From CAYMTN01 sp964393335 (lineage in GTDB: Bacteria > Chloroflexota > Anaerolineae > Aggregatilineales > Aggregatilineaceae): 12,887 nucleotides of DNA. Shown here piece by piece: positions 1-7,012 of the stretch (position 1 is the first letter of the stretch; the number at the start of each line of letters is the position of its first letter). The DNA lies in assembly GCA_964393335.1 (NCBI GenBank), contig CAYMTN010000159.1, forward strand, positions 1-12,887, written 5' to 3'. A model generated the notes under the pieces. The model ran no database searches and was not told the origin of the DNA. It saw only the letters and a program-made list of their open reading frames with translations. Made by a program: the position numbers and the translations under genes.

Positions 1-683
1 CGTGCCCCTGAGTCTGGTCGATCTAGGCGGCCTAGATATGCAGTCAGAGTATTAAAATCTACAGCCAAAGAGGTCTTTTCCAAAGGAACTGCTACCAATG
101 ACACAAAGCTCTCTGCTGGCTCAGGCTCAGATCCATACCTTCCTCGATAAAGGCGTTTTGTCCAATCATTACGGGCGAAATTCGCATCGGTTTCGTCCAA
201 AAGGTAGTTGTTTGTGTGCAGAGATGGATTCCGAAGATACGGATCGGGGATCCATTGCCACGTTTTCCTAATAGCGGATAACTGGTCTTCTTCTTGCTGT
301 ATCAACTTGCTCAGAAAAACAAACAGTTCCTTTGCTGCGGCAAACCAACGATTTTGGAAGTCGATATATTGTTTCTCTACTATAGTAATTGCACGCTGTG
401 TATCGTCGAAGATTAGCGGAATAATAGTTTTTTCAAGCTCGTCTGCAAATCTTATCTCTCTGCTAACCCATTTGGAGTTCTTGGCATTGGCGTTCCACAG
501 AATGATCACAACACCCGCTTTCTCTAGTCCTTCCTCAATTCCGCGCGGCCAATCTACGGAGGGATCAATTTCAAGACGATCTCGCCAAACATTGAAGCTT
601 TGGTCCATCAAGTCGTGCGCAAGTCGCCAAGCATCATCACGATTTTCGTGTGAATGGCTAATGAAGATGCTGCCATCAGTCAT
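1..683 (-). CDS. TIR-domain protein, C-terminus cut by window edge
   Basis: The gene reads without interruption from an ATG at 683 to the left edge, giving at least 227 residues with no stop seen. Residues 5-94 form a TIR domain of the prokaryotic TIR_2 type. The first strand and box 1 are IFISHSHENRDD. A middle segment WRDRLEIDPSVDWPRGIEEGL is followed by strand VVIILW. The segment NSKWVSREIRFA carries Glu76 at the position of the catalytic glutamate of NADase TIRs, and strand IIPLIF closes the domain. The part after residue 95 is rich in Trp and aromatic residues and I do not recognise it. The start is fixed by an in-frame TAA two codons upstream and by GGAG nine bases before the ATG. Bacterial TIR proteins often cleave NAD in antiphage systems such as Thoeris or CBASS, but which system this belongs to cannot be seen because the left neighbours are missing. 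Base composition is far lower in GC than the rest of the window (22 of 60 G+C at 421-480), suggesting horizontal transfer. Confidence 0.85.
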   Translation of the reverse strand, partial: MTDGSIFISHSHENRDDAWRLAHDLMDQSFNVWRDRLEIDPSVDWPRGIEEGLEKAGVVIILWNANAKNSKWVSREIRFADELEKTIIPLIFDDTQRAITIVEKQYIDFQNRWFAAAKELFVFLSKLIQQEEDQLSAIRKTWQWIPDPYLRNPSLHTNNYLLDETDANFARNDWTKRLYRGRYGSEPEPAESFVSLVAVPLEKTSLAVDFNTLTAYLGRLDRPDSGA

Positions 684-722
684 TTCCGGTTACTCCGAGT
701 GTTTTTGGAACATATGTTTCAA

Positions 723-752
723 ATTGTACTACAAGTTTGTGCTCAAACGCAA
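723..752 (-). promoter_or_regulatory. Candidate promoter of the TIR gene
   Basis: Read on the minus strand, TTGCGT (747-752) and TACAAT (723-728) are separated by 18 bases. The -10 box matches the sigma-70 consensus at five of six positions and lies about 40 bases before the TIR start codon. The -35 box is a weak match. Confidence 0.35.
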
Positions 753-758
753 TGCAAA

Positions 759-784
759 GCGGGCTGTGTGCGATTACGGCCCGC
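759..784 (-). terminator. GC hairpin behind the minus-strand gene fragment
   Basis: GCGGGC (759-764) pairs with GCCCGC (779-784) around a 14-base loop. On the minus strand the right arm is followed by TTTGCATT, a poor U-tract. It sits just after the stop (803-805) of the GyrI-like fragment and before the TIR promoter, where a terminator for the older transcription unit would be expected. It also lies at the change from low-GC to high-GC sequence. Confidence 0.35.
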
Positions 785-802
785 CGGTTTGTGGTGGGCA
801 GC

Positions 803-964
803 CTACACCGGCGCGACCGGGAACTGAATCTCGGTGATGTACGTGGCCGGGTCGGGCACATGGTTCGATTGGTATGCAATGGCCAAAGGCGGAATCCGCG
901 CTCCTGGTACATAATCTGGTGTGACAAGCGTGTTGTGTGCCAGCCGTGCGGAGGGAGGTGTCAT
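803..964 (-). pseudogene. Fragment resembling the C-terminus of a GyrI-like effector-binding domain
   Basis: One minus-strand frame stays open from the stop at 803-805 back past 964. It reads VTPDYVPGARIPPLAIAY, then a stretch ending in PDPATYITEIQFPVAPV. An ending of the form P-x-x-[YW]-x-TEI-x-[FW]-PV is typical of the last strand of GyrI-like small-molecule-binding domains in MerR or AraC regulators. A full domain is about 150 residues and no more of it can be found upstream, where the EamA exporter begins on the other strand. I infer a remnant, possibly cut when neighbouring DNA was rearranged. Only about 45 residues support the match. A genuine 53-residue small protein starting at the ATG at 964 is the alternative. 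Confidence 0.33.
950..958 (+). promoter_or_regulatory. Ribosome binding site that sets the exporter start
   Basis: GGAGGGAGG carries two overlapping Shine-Dalgarno cores, 8 and 4 bases before the ATG at 963. This favours that ATG over the in-frame GTG at 921. Confidence 0.7.
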
Positions 965-1931
965 GTCACACGCTAAAACGATGCCGTCACGGTGGAGCGT
1001 GCTGGCGGCGCTGGTGTCGATCTACCTGATCTGGGGGTCTACTTACCTGGGAATCCGGTTTGCGCTGGAGACTCTGCCGCCTTTTTTGATGGCAAGCACG
1101 CGTTTTCTCATCGCCGGGACGGCACTCTACAGCTGGCGGCGGTTGCGCGGTGTCCCGGCCCCGACGCGCGTGCAGTGGCGCTCAGCGATCATCGTCGGCG
1201 GCCTGATGATTTTGGGCGGCAACGGCGGCGTGACGTGGTCGGAGCAGCACGTCCCGTCCGGCTTTGCGGCGCTGATGATCGGCGCGATGCCGCTGTGGAT
1301 GGTGATGCTCAACTGGCTGGTATTTGGCAGTGAGCGCCCGAACGGGCGGATGGCGTTAGGCCTGGGTTTCGGCCTGATCGGATTGGTGCTGTTGATCGGC
1401 CCGGCAGACGTAATCGGCGGGAAGAGCATGGACCCGCTGGGCGTGATCGCGCTGCTGATCGCGGCTATTACCTGGGCGAGCGGATCGCTGTATTCGCGCC
1501 GCGCGCCGCTGCCGGATGCGCCGCTGCTGGCGACCGGCATGGAGATGCTGGCGGGCGGCGTATTGCAGCTCGTCGTCGGCACGGCAACCGGCGAATGGTC
1601 GGACCTGGACCTGAGCGCCGTCTCGGCCAAATCGGTGGGTGCGCTGGTCTACCTGACGCTGATCGGATCGCTGGTCGCGTTCAGCGCGTATACCTGGCTG
1701 CTGCGCCACACGACGCCTGCCCGCGCGGCGAGTTATGCATACGTGAATCCGGTCGTGGCCGTGATCCTCGGCTGGGCGCTGGCCGATGAAGTCATCACGC
1801 TGCGTATGGCGCTCGCGGCGGCGATCATCATCAGTTCGGTCGTGATCATTACGTCGGTGCGGGCGCAGGGCAGCCGCGCGCCTGATGCTGCCGTGTCGCG
1901 CGATGCGGCGGAGATTCCGGCGAGCAAGTGA
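963..1931 (+). CDS. EamA-family (YedA-like) drug/metabolite exporter
   Basis: This 322-residue membrane protein belongs to the drug/metabolite transporter superfamily. Two EamA repeats span roughly residues 15-140 and 160-295, with about ten hydrophobic helices in all. Family signatures seen are LIWGSTYLGIRFALETLPP near the N-terminus, GGNGGVTWSEQHVPSGFAAL at the end of the first repeat's core, and TTPARAASYAYVNPVVAVILGW near the end. These closely follow the E. coli YedA pattern. Members of this branch are presumed to export small metabolites or drugs across the cytoplasmic membrane; the substrate cannot be read from sequence. The start is the ATG after a double GGAGG site. A GTG further upstream at 921 is in frame but lacks a comparable ribosome binding site and would overlap the fragment on the other strand. 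The last 25 residues after the final helix are a polar tail. The gene appears to stand alone, 132 bases before the next gene. Confidence 0.9.
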   Translation: MSHAKTMPSRWSVLAALVSIYLIWGSTYLGIRFALETLPPFLMASTRFLIAGTALYSWRRLRGVPAPTRVQWRSAIIVGGLMILGGNGGVTWSEQHVPSGFAALMIGAMPLWMVMLNWLVFGSERPNGRMALGLGFGLIGLVLLIGPADVIGGKSMDPLGVIALLIAAITWASGSLYSRRAPLPDAPLLATGMEMLAGGVLQLVVGTATGEWSDLDLSAVSAKSVGALVYLTLIGSLVAFSAYTWLLRHTTPARAASYAYVNPVVAVILGWALADEVITLRMALAAAIIISSVVIITSVRAQGSRAPDAAVSRDAAEIPASK

Positions 1932-1992
1932 CCCCTGGCGGGGATCGCGCGGGCGAACGGGCGGTTTGTCAGCCGGGCTGGGCGCGGCGCGA

Positions 1993-2021
1993 TTGCATCC
2001 TGGCGGCGCTTGTGCTACTCT
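1993..2021 (+). promoter_or_regulatory. Sigma-70-type promoter with extended -10
   Basis: TTGCAT (1993-1998) and TACTCT (2016-2021) are 17 bases apart, with TGC immediately before the -10 box. The segment CGCTTGTGCTA is shared exactly with the promoter at 4218-4246. Transcription would begin near 2028, leaving a leader of about 35 bases before the ATG at 2064. Confidence 0.55.
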
Positions 2022-2063
2022 GCACAGTAACACGAGTTGGCGCGCGCTGCGGAGACAGAAACT

Positions 2064-2516
2064 ATGACACGTGAACCTTTGGAGCGGCTGTTAGAGACGG
2101 TCACCGACGAAGAGCTGGAGAGTTTGCGTGATGCGATTTTGCGAGAGGAAGGGCGGCGGCGATCACAGTTTCAACTGGCGGTCAAAGCGCCATACCCGCC
2201 GCTGGTGCGTGACGATCGGGCCGACGAAACCGTTTTGCGCTGGGCCAGGCTGCTGACGTGGCTGGCGAAGGATATGAATTTCCCCCCGGCGACCGGCAAA
2301 CGCGGCGTGTCGATCCGCCTGACGTATACCACGAACGCCCCTCATTCGGAAGATGCCAGCGTCTTGTTGCAGCAGGCGCTGGTCCAGTGTGGGCTGCTGG
2401 TGGGCCGGACTGCCGAATGGGTGGACGCGACCACAACCGAAGCCGCACCGGCAGACGAAGACGTGGTGTATATCCAGATGTGGGACAAACCGGCGCGGGG
2501 CGAAAGCTGGTCGTGA
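2064..2516 (+). CDS. Conserved-looking protein of unknown function, 150 residues
   Basis: I do not recognise this protein. The N-terminal 40 residues (ERLLETVTDEELESLRDAIL and the following charged stretch) look like an acidic then basic helix, possibly a coiled coil or oligomerisation segment. Residues 60-150 look like a small mixed alpha/beta domain, with a strand VSIRLTYTT, a helix ASVLLQQALVQCGLL and a strand DVVYIQMWD. There is no signal peptide and no membrane helix, so it should be cytosolic. The start is the ATG preceded by GGAG with nine bases between. An in-frame TTG at 2037 is less likely. Coding is supported by high-GC codon use and by the promoter just upstream. The gene ends 8 bases from the stop of the methyltransferase on the other strand. 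Confidence 0.7.
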   Translation: MTREPLERLLETVTDEELESLRDAILREEGRRRSQFQLAVKAPYPPLVRDDRADETVLRWARLLTWLAKDMNFPPATGKRGVSIRLTYTTNAPHSEDASVLLQQALVQCGLLVGRTAEWVDATTTEAAPADEDVVYIQMWDKPARGESWS

Positions 2517-2524
2517 ACGAGTCC

Positions 2525-3340
2525 CTAATCGGTTTTTTGCGCCACAAAGATCGCGCGCCCGTGTAGATCGTCCTGGATGTCAAAGGGCGTCATATCCGGG
2601 GCCAGCACGGCACGTACCTCGAATCCATTACGCTCCAAAATGGCGACGATCCCCTGGGTGGGGTACCCGCGCTCGACATGGATTTCGTCGCGCCGCTCCC
2701 AGATCATGCCTTGCTGCTGGAAGATGATATAACGACGCGTATTGCTCAACGTCTCAAAGCTGAAGCGGTTGCGAACCACGACCGTCAAGTTGTACCCGTT
2801 GTCGTAATACACCGCGTCACCGTCGCCAACCTCCTGCGCCAACCCGCGAATCGTGCGCACGTCAAACACGAACAGCTTGCCGGAGTCCAGCGCGCTGTGA
2901 ACGCGGGAGATCGTCTGTTCCAGCTCGCGCAGGCTCTGGATCGCGTTGAGCACGCCGCCTGACGCGATCACCATGTCCGACAGCCCGCCCGGTGACTCCA
3001 GATGGCGAATATCCATCTCGACAAAGGATGGCGGATCGTAAATCGCGCCTTCGGCCCGGTCGATCTCGACCTGGCTTTGAGTCCGTGCCTGGGCGCGAGC
3101 CAGCATGTGCGGGTTGTTGTCGACGCCCATCACGCGGAACCCCATACGCGCCAGACTCCAGGTAGAAACGCCGGTGCCGCAGCCCAGGTCCAGAACGCGG
3201 CGGCCCGCCCAATCGAGCTGCTGCGCGACGGTGATATAGCGGGCGATATTCTCCCTGGAATAGTCGGCCATCCCGGCCCGGTCGTAGATGTCGGCCAGCG
3301 CGGAATAGGGCGGGACCAAAAATGGCGATTGTTCGTTCAT
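2525..3340 (-). CDS. Class I SAM-dependent methyltransferase
   Basis: This 271-residue protein has a Rossmann-type methyltransferase domain at about residues 45-165. Motif I is VLDLGCGTG (49-57), the glycine loop that binds S-adenosylmethionine. Asp74 in VMGVDNNPHML is the acidic residue expected to hold the ribose. The later segment DMVIASGGVLNAI fits motif IV. The N-terminal YSALADIYDRAGMADYSREN is typical of small-molecule methyltransferases of the Methyltransf_25/11 type. The C-terminal half (residues 170-271) is beta-rich, with a pattern of the form Y-D-N-G-Y-N-L-T, as in members that form an extra substrate-binding sheet. The substrate is unknown. GAGG lies five bases before the ATG. 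The gene follows the DM13 gene by 40 bases on the same strand, so the two are probably co-transcribed. Confidence 0.88.
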   Translation of the reverse strand: MNEQSPFLVPPYSALADIYDRAGMADYSRENIARYITVAQQLDWAGRRVLDLGCGTGVSTWSLARMGFRVMGVDNNPHMLARAQARTQSQVEIDRAEGAIYDPPSFVEMDIRHLESPGGLSDMVIASGGVLNAIQSLRELEQTISRVHSALDSGKLFVFDVRTIRGLAQEVGDGDAVYYDNGYNLTVVVRNRFSFETLSNTRRYIIFQQQGMIWERRDEIHVERGYPTQGIVAILERNGFEVRAVLAPDMTPFDIQDDLHGRAIFVAQKTD

Positions 3341-3380
3341 GACGACCTCACTTAGTGGTAGCGGGCCACCGCCCCGGCGA

Positions 3381-4055
3381 TCACGATCCGGGGACCGGCT
3401 GCGGCGAAGTCAGCGGTGCAAAGCTGAACACCAGTTGATACCGTGCTGAGTATAACACGATGCTGCCTTCCGTGTAGTTCTCGACGTTAAAGGTCGGTTC
3501 TTCGATGACGTAATTCTGGTTGCCCTGGCTGCCCTTGAGCGGTCCCAGGTCGATCTGGTACTGCGGCACCTGGTCGAGTTCTTCTTTGGTGGATGGGCGC
3601 GGGTAGGCGCTGAGCAGGACGTGCATTTCCGGCCCGTTGATCGCGTCGAGGTTTTGCAGCCGGACGATGGTCCGCCCGTCTGAAAGGCGGTACAGGCTGG
3701 CGCTGCCCTGCGCGCTGCGGATCGCGTTCAGGGTGACGAAGTTGCCGGTCAGCAGCTCTTGCACCAACTGCGGATTCGGGTCGATAGCGGGCAGGTTCGG
3801 CTCTTCGACGTCAACCGGCTGTGCCAGCCGGGCCGCGACGAGGTCGACGGCCATTTGCTGGCTGGTTTCGTACAGGTTCAGGTACAGGTCCTGCGCCTGG
3901 TTCGAGAACCTGTAAAACGCGTCGGGAAACGGCGCGGCTTGTTGTTTGACTTCGATGTAATCGGAGAACTGCTTGAGCCAGATCGGCGACAAAAACAGGG
4001 CAATCACGATCAACGCGCCTACCAGCAGAATGCCCCAGGCCGGTCGTGTATTCAT
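3381..4055 (-). CDS. Membrane-anchored DM13-domain protein
   Basis: This 224-residue protein has one N-terminal membrane helix (residues 8-23), so the rest is expected outside the membrane. A region of about 75 residues, partly helical, is followed by a DM13 domain at roughly 100-215. The domain signatures are TGNFVTLNAIRSAQGSASLY, then GPEMHVLLSAYPRP, then IDLGPLKGSQGNQNYVI and VLYSARYQLVFSFAPL. DM13 is thought to be a beta-sandwich with a possible redox role resting on one nearly invariant cysteine. Here that position is Ser203 (LYSARYQ) and the protein has no other cysteine. Function is therefore likely structural or ligand-binding rather than electron transfer. The start is the ATG with AGAGGA eight bases upstream; an in-frame ATG at 4121 would add a charged extension with no good ribosome binding site. 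The gene probably leads a two-gene unit with the methyltransferase. Confidence 0.82.
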   Translation of the reverse strand: MNTRPAWGILLVGALIVIALFLSPIWLKQFSDYIEVKQQAAPFPDAFYRFSNQAQDLYLNLYETSQQMAVDLVAARLAQPVDVEEPNLPAIDPNPQLVQELLTGNFVTLNAIRSAQGSASLYRLSDGRTIVRLQNLDAINGPEMHVLLSAYPRPSTKEELDQVPQYQIDLGPLKGSQGNQNYVIEEPTFNVENYTEGSIVLYSARYQLVFSFAPLTSPQPVPGS

Positions 4056-4217
4056 ACGTGGTTTCCTCTCCGTTGCACGGGTATCGCCGCGATCATAACG
4101 CCGCCGGGGCGATTGGGCCACTTTGCGCGCGGCGAAAGCGCGAGCAAAACGTGTCAGCGGATTTTGGGGCGGTGAGGCCCATCACACGAATCACCAACGT
4201 CTGCCACCGCTCACAAT

Positions 4218-4246
4218 TTGACAGCATAGAACGCTTGTGCTAATAT
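4218..4246 (+). promoter_or_regulatory. Strong sigma-70 promoter with extended -10
   Basis: A perfect TTGACA (4218-4223) is followed after exactly 17 bases by TAATAT (4241-4246), with TGC directly before the -10 box. The predicted start of transcription is near 4253, about 42 bases before the ATG at 4295. AGGGGG lies eight bases before that ATG. This is the best promoter in the window. The rest of the gap (4056-4217) shows no gene; it should hold the minus-strand promoter of the DM13 gene, for which I see only a weak TATGAT at 4092-4097. Confidence 0.7.
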
Positions 4247-4294
4247 GGCACTGTCTTCGCTCGGATCACCTGCACTCACCAGGGGGCCATCCTC

Positions 4295-5548
4295 ATGACG
4301 CTTTTGCATTCCCAACCTGTGCCGCTGGCGGCAGCCCGCGCGCTGGCGCTGCATACCCAGGGACTCACCACGCCGAACGGCGCGGAGCCGCCGCCGGCGC
4401 TCGACGCAATTTACGACACCGTCGAACGGCTGGGCTGCGTCCAGATCGACACGCTGCACATGGTCCGGCGCAGCCATTACGTAACGCTGTGGAGCCGCCT
4501 GGGGCAGTACGACCCGCATGACCTGGACCGCCTGATCTACGACCCGGATCAGCGCCGCCTGTTTGAGTACTGGATGCACGCCGCGTCGATCATCCCGCTG
4601 CGCGATTACCGCTACCGCCTGGCCACGATGGACTATTACCGCGCGGGCGGCGGCTGGTGGCCCAAGTGGGGCAACAAGCCAACCAACCAGGCCATTATCC
4701 GGGAGGTGCGCGAGCGGCTCCAGGCCGAGGGGGCGCTGCGTTCCGCCGATTTTAAGCACGATGGTCCCCGGCGCGGCTCGTGGTGGGATTGGAAACCCGC
4801 CAAACACGCGCTTGAATACCTGTATAACGTGGGCGAGGCGATGATTGCGGACCGTGCGAGCTTCCAGCGCGTGTACGATTTGCGGGAGCGTGTGCTGCCG
4901 GACTGGGTCGATACGGCGCGGCCCACACCCGACGAAACGGACCGTGTCGTGGTCGAAAACGCGGCGCGGGCGATGGGCATCGGCACGGCCAAGCACATCG
5001 CGGATTATGCGTTTCGCAAACGCGCCGAAACCGCGCCGGTCATCGCGGCGCTGGTGGCGGATGGCGTGCTGGTCGAGGTGGCCAGTGAAGTGCACAATGG
5101 CGATCACGAGCCGTTGATCACGCACCGCGATCACCTGCCCGCGCTGGAACAGGCCGCTGACGGCGCGTTGATCCCGCAGCGCACCACCTTTTTGAATCCG
5201 TTTGACAGCCTGTTTTGGTCCAAGGGCCGCGATCAACAACTGTGGGGATTCCGGCAGACGCTCGAAGCCTACCGCAAGGCCGAGGATCGCATCTGGGGTT
5301 ACTACTGTCTGCCGATCCTGCACGGTGACCGGCTGGTCGGGCGGTTTGATCCCAAGCTGGAGCGCAAGACGCGCACGCTGATTTTGCGCGGGCTGTACCT
5401 GGAGCCGGATGTCGCGCCGGACGAGTCGCTGATCGCGGCTGTGGCGGCAACCATGCGCGACTTCATGGCGTGGCACGAGGCGACCGATCTGGTGATCGAA
5501 AAGAGCGATCCGGCGGTCTTTGGCGACAAACTCGCGGCGGCGCTGTAG
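4295..5548 (+). CDS. Winged-helix DNA glycosylase, AlkX/YcaQ type
   Basis: This 417-residue protein matches the HTH_42 (AlkZ-like) family. These enzymes stack several winged-helix modules around a DNA lesion. Key segments are VERLGCVQIDTLHMVRRSHY at residues 43-62, then LFEYWMHAASIIPLRDYRY, a DWKPAKHALEYLYNVGE stretch, RVYDLRERVLPDW, and near residue 300 the signature NPFDSLFWSKGRDQQLWGF. Gln50 and Asp52 form the Q-hydrophobic-D motif found in E. coli AlkX/YcaQ; the Streptomyces AlkZ type has Q-hydrophobic-Q instead. AlkX removes alkylated purines and can unhook interstrand crosslinks from nitrogen-mustard-like agents. Function by analogy is repair of bulky or crosslinked alkyl adducts in the cytosol. 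Length fits the family. It has its own strong promoter and ends 7 bases from the end of rarA on the opposite strand. I infer the AlkX rather than the AlkZ subtype from this motif alone. Confidence 0.88.
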   Translation: MTLLHSQPVPLAAARALALHTQGLTTPNGAEPPPALDAIYDTVERLGCVQIDTLHMVRRSHYVTLWSRLGQYDPHDLDRLIYDPDQRRLFEYWMHAASIIPLRDYRYRLATMDYYRAGGGWWPKWGNKPTNQAIIREVRERLQAEGALRSADFKHDGPRRGSWWDWKPAKHALEYLYNVGEAMIADRASFQRVYDLRERVLPDWVDTARPTPDETDRVVVENAARAMGIGTAKHIADYAFRKRAETAPVIAALVADGVLVEVASEVHNGDHEPLITHRDHLPALEQAADGALIPQRTTFLNPFDSLFWSKGRDQQLWGFRQTLEAYRKAEDRIWGYYCLPILHGDRLVGRFDPKLERKTRTLILRGLYLEPDVAPDESLIAAVAATMRDFMAWHEATDLVIEKSDPAVFGDKLAAAL

Positions 5549-5555
5549 GCGCGCG

Positions 5556-6923
5556 TCAGTCTGTGTCCTCCGGCTGGCCGAGGTGCGCCAGCCGCTCGCG
5601 GATCACGCGCTCGTAGCCGATGGCCTTCGGCTGGTACCAGCCGGGCGGCTGCATGTCCAGCGGCAGATACTGCTGCGCGACCCAGCCGCCGGGGTAGTCG
5701 TGCGGGTACTGGTACGCGCCGTGATCCCCGGCAGCCTCGTGCATCGTCTGCCGGTATTGATCGCGCGTATCGCCGTAAAAGCGGTCGCTTTTGTCGCGCA
5801 GGTAGGGCGGCACGTCGCCGGGACCCTGTTCCTCGATGTGCGCCAGCGCTTTCCAGATCGCGCCCGTGCTGTTGCTTTTGGGCGCGGTGGCGAGGTACAG
5901 GCAGGCGTGGGATAGGAAGTAGTGCCCCTCCGGCATGCCGACCCATTCAAACGCCTGCGCCGCCGCCGCGACGACGACCAGCGCGTTCGGATCGGCCAGC
6001 CCGACATCCTCGCTGGCCAGAATGAACATCCGCCGCAGCAAAAAACGCGGGTCCTCCCCGGCGGCCAACATTTTCGCCATCCAGTACAGCGCCGCATCCG
6101 AGTCGGAGCCGCGCACGCTCTTGATAAACGCGCTGACCGTGTCGTAATGCTCGTCGCCGCTTTTGTCGTAACGCACCGCGCGCCGCTGGATGCTTTCTTC
6201 CGCCACTTCGAGATCGATCAGAATGCCGCCGCCGGGGCCGGGCGGCGTGGTCTTCGCGGCGAGTTCGAGCGCGTTCAGGGCGCTGCGCGCGTCACCACCG
6301 GAGACGTTGGCCAGGTGCGCGGCGGCGTCGTCCGTCAGGCGGACCGGCAGACGCCCCAGGCCGCGCTCGCTGTCGTCCAGGGCGTGGCGCATGATCTCGA
6401 TCACCTCGCCATCCGTCAGCGGCATGAGCTGAAATACGCGGCTGCGGCTGAGCAGGGGATTCACCAGCGAGAAAAACGGGTTTTCGGTGGTCGAGCCGAT
6501 CAGCACGACGGTGCCATCTTCCACGAACGGCAGCAGCCCGTCTTGCTGCGCTTTGTTCCAGCGGTGAATCTCGTCGATAAATAGTACGGTGCCCTGCCCG
6601 TACATGCCGAGCCGGTCTTGCGCGGCGGCGATCAACTCGCGCAGGTCCTTGACGCCGGACGTGACCGCGTTCAGGCGGCTGAAGTGCCGCCGCGTGCTGT
6701 TGGCGATGATATTCGCCAGCGTGGTTTTGCCGGTGCCGGGCGGCCCCCACAAAACGATCGACGTGAGCTGGTCGGCTTCGATGGCGCGGCGCAGCAGGCG
6801 GCCCGGCCCGATGATGTGGTCCTGGCCGACGAATTCATCCAGGGTTTTGGGACGCATCCGCACGGCCAGCGGCCCGGACACGCGCTGGCGCTGTTCGCGG
6901 CCATAATCAAACAGATCGGTCAT
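5556..6923 (-). CDS. rarA: Replication-associated recombination protein A (AAA+ ATPase)
   Basis: This 455-residue protein is a textbook RarA/MgsA/WRNIP1 member. The N-terminal part contains PLAVRMRPKTLDEFVGQDHI. Walker A is GPPGTGKT (60-67). Walker B is VLFIDEIHRWNKAQQDGLLP with Asp117 and Glu118. Sensor 1 is LIGSTTENP and an arginine-finger region is LLSRSRVFQL. The C-terminal half carries the helical tetramerisation region, with HYDTVSAFIKSVRGSDSDAA, GEDPRFLLRRMFILASEDVG and the final YLPLDMQPPGWYQP. RarA acts at stalled or gapped replication forks together with SSB and RecA. Length matches the family. The start is the ATG with GAGG six bases upstream; the frame stays open to 7061 but the extension reads through the intergenic repeat and is not plausible as protein. 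A perfect TATAAT lies about 45 bases before the ATG. Confidence 0.95.
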   Translation of the reverse strand: MTDLFDYGREQRQRVSGPLAVRMRPKTLDEFVGQDHIIGPGRLLRRAIEADQLTSIVLWGPPGTGKTTLANIIANSTRRHFSRLNAVTSGVKDLRELIAAAQDRLGMYGQGTVLFIDEIHRWNKAQQDGLLPFVEDGTVVLIGSTTENPFFSLVNPLLSRSRVFQLMPLTDGEVIEIMRHALDDSERGLGRLPVRLTDDAAAHLANVSGGDARSALNALELAAKTTPPGPGGGILIDLEVAEESIQRRAVRYDKSGDEHYDTVSAFIKSVRGSDSDAALYWMAKMLAAGEDPRFLLRRMFILASEDVGLADPNALVVVAAAAQAFEWVGMPEGHYFLSHACLYLATAPKSNSTGAIWKALAHIEEQGPGDVPPYLRDKSDRFYGDTRDQYRQTMHEAAGDHGAYQYPHDYPGGWVAQQYLPLDMQPPGWYQPKAIGYERVIRERLAHLGQPEDTD

Positions 6924-6968
6924 GGGTCGCCTCACGGGTGATGGATATGCACGCAGTCGCTGCACTCC

Positions 6969-6974
6969 ATTATA
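6969..6974 (-). promoter_or_regulatory. Candidate -10 box of rarA
   Basis: On the minus strand the sequence reads GGGGTATAATGG, a perfect TATAAT. The -35 region 17 bases further upstream (ACGCTC) is not recognisable. Expected transcription start is near 6962, about 39 bases before the rarA ATG. Confidence 0.45.
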
Positions 6975-7012
6975 CCCCAGCCGCGCCGGGGGAGCGTAGA
7001 GCGTGACGGCGT

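Noticed and set aside
208..837. A 209-codon open frame on the plus strand at the left end
   Set aside because: It is Ser/Cys-rich with no domain and runs antisense to the TIR gene, then crosses the composition boundary.
921..962. GTG start at 921 for the exporter
   Set aside because: The ATG at 963 has a double GGAGG site at proper spacing, and the extension (TSVLCASRAEGG) does not look like part of the family.
4092..4097. TATGAT as the minus-strand -10 box of the DM13 gene
   Set aside because: The spacing to the ATG is acceptable, but the -35 position reads TGGCCC and no other support exists, so it is not listed as a feature.
4211..5476. A 421-codon open frame on the minus strand opposite the glycosylase gene
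   Set aside because: It is Arg/His/Gln-rich with no domain, and mirrors the codon pattern of a clear family member on the plus strand. Long antisense frames are expected in GC-rich genes.
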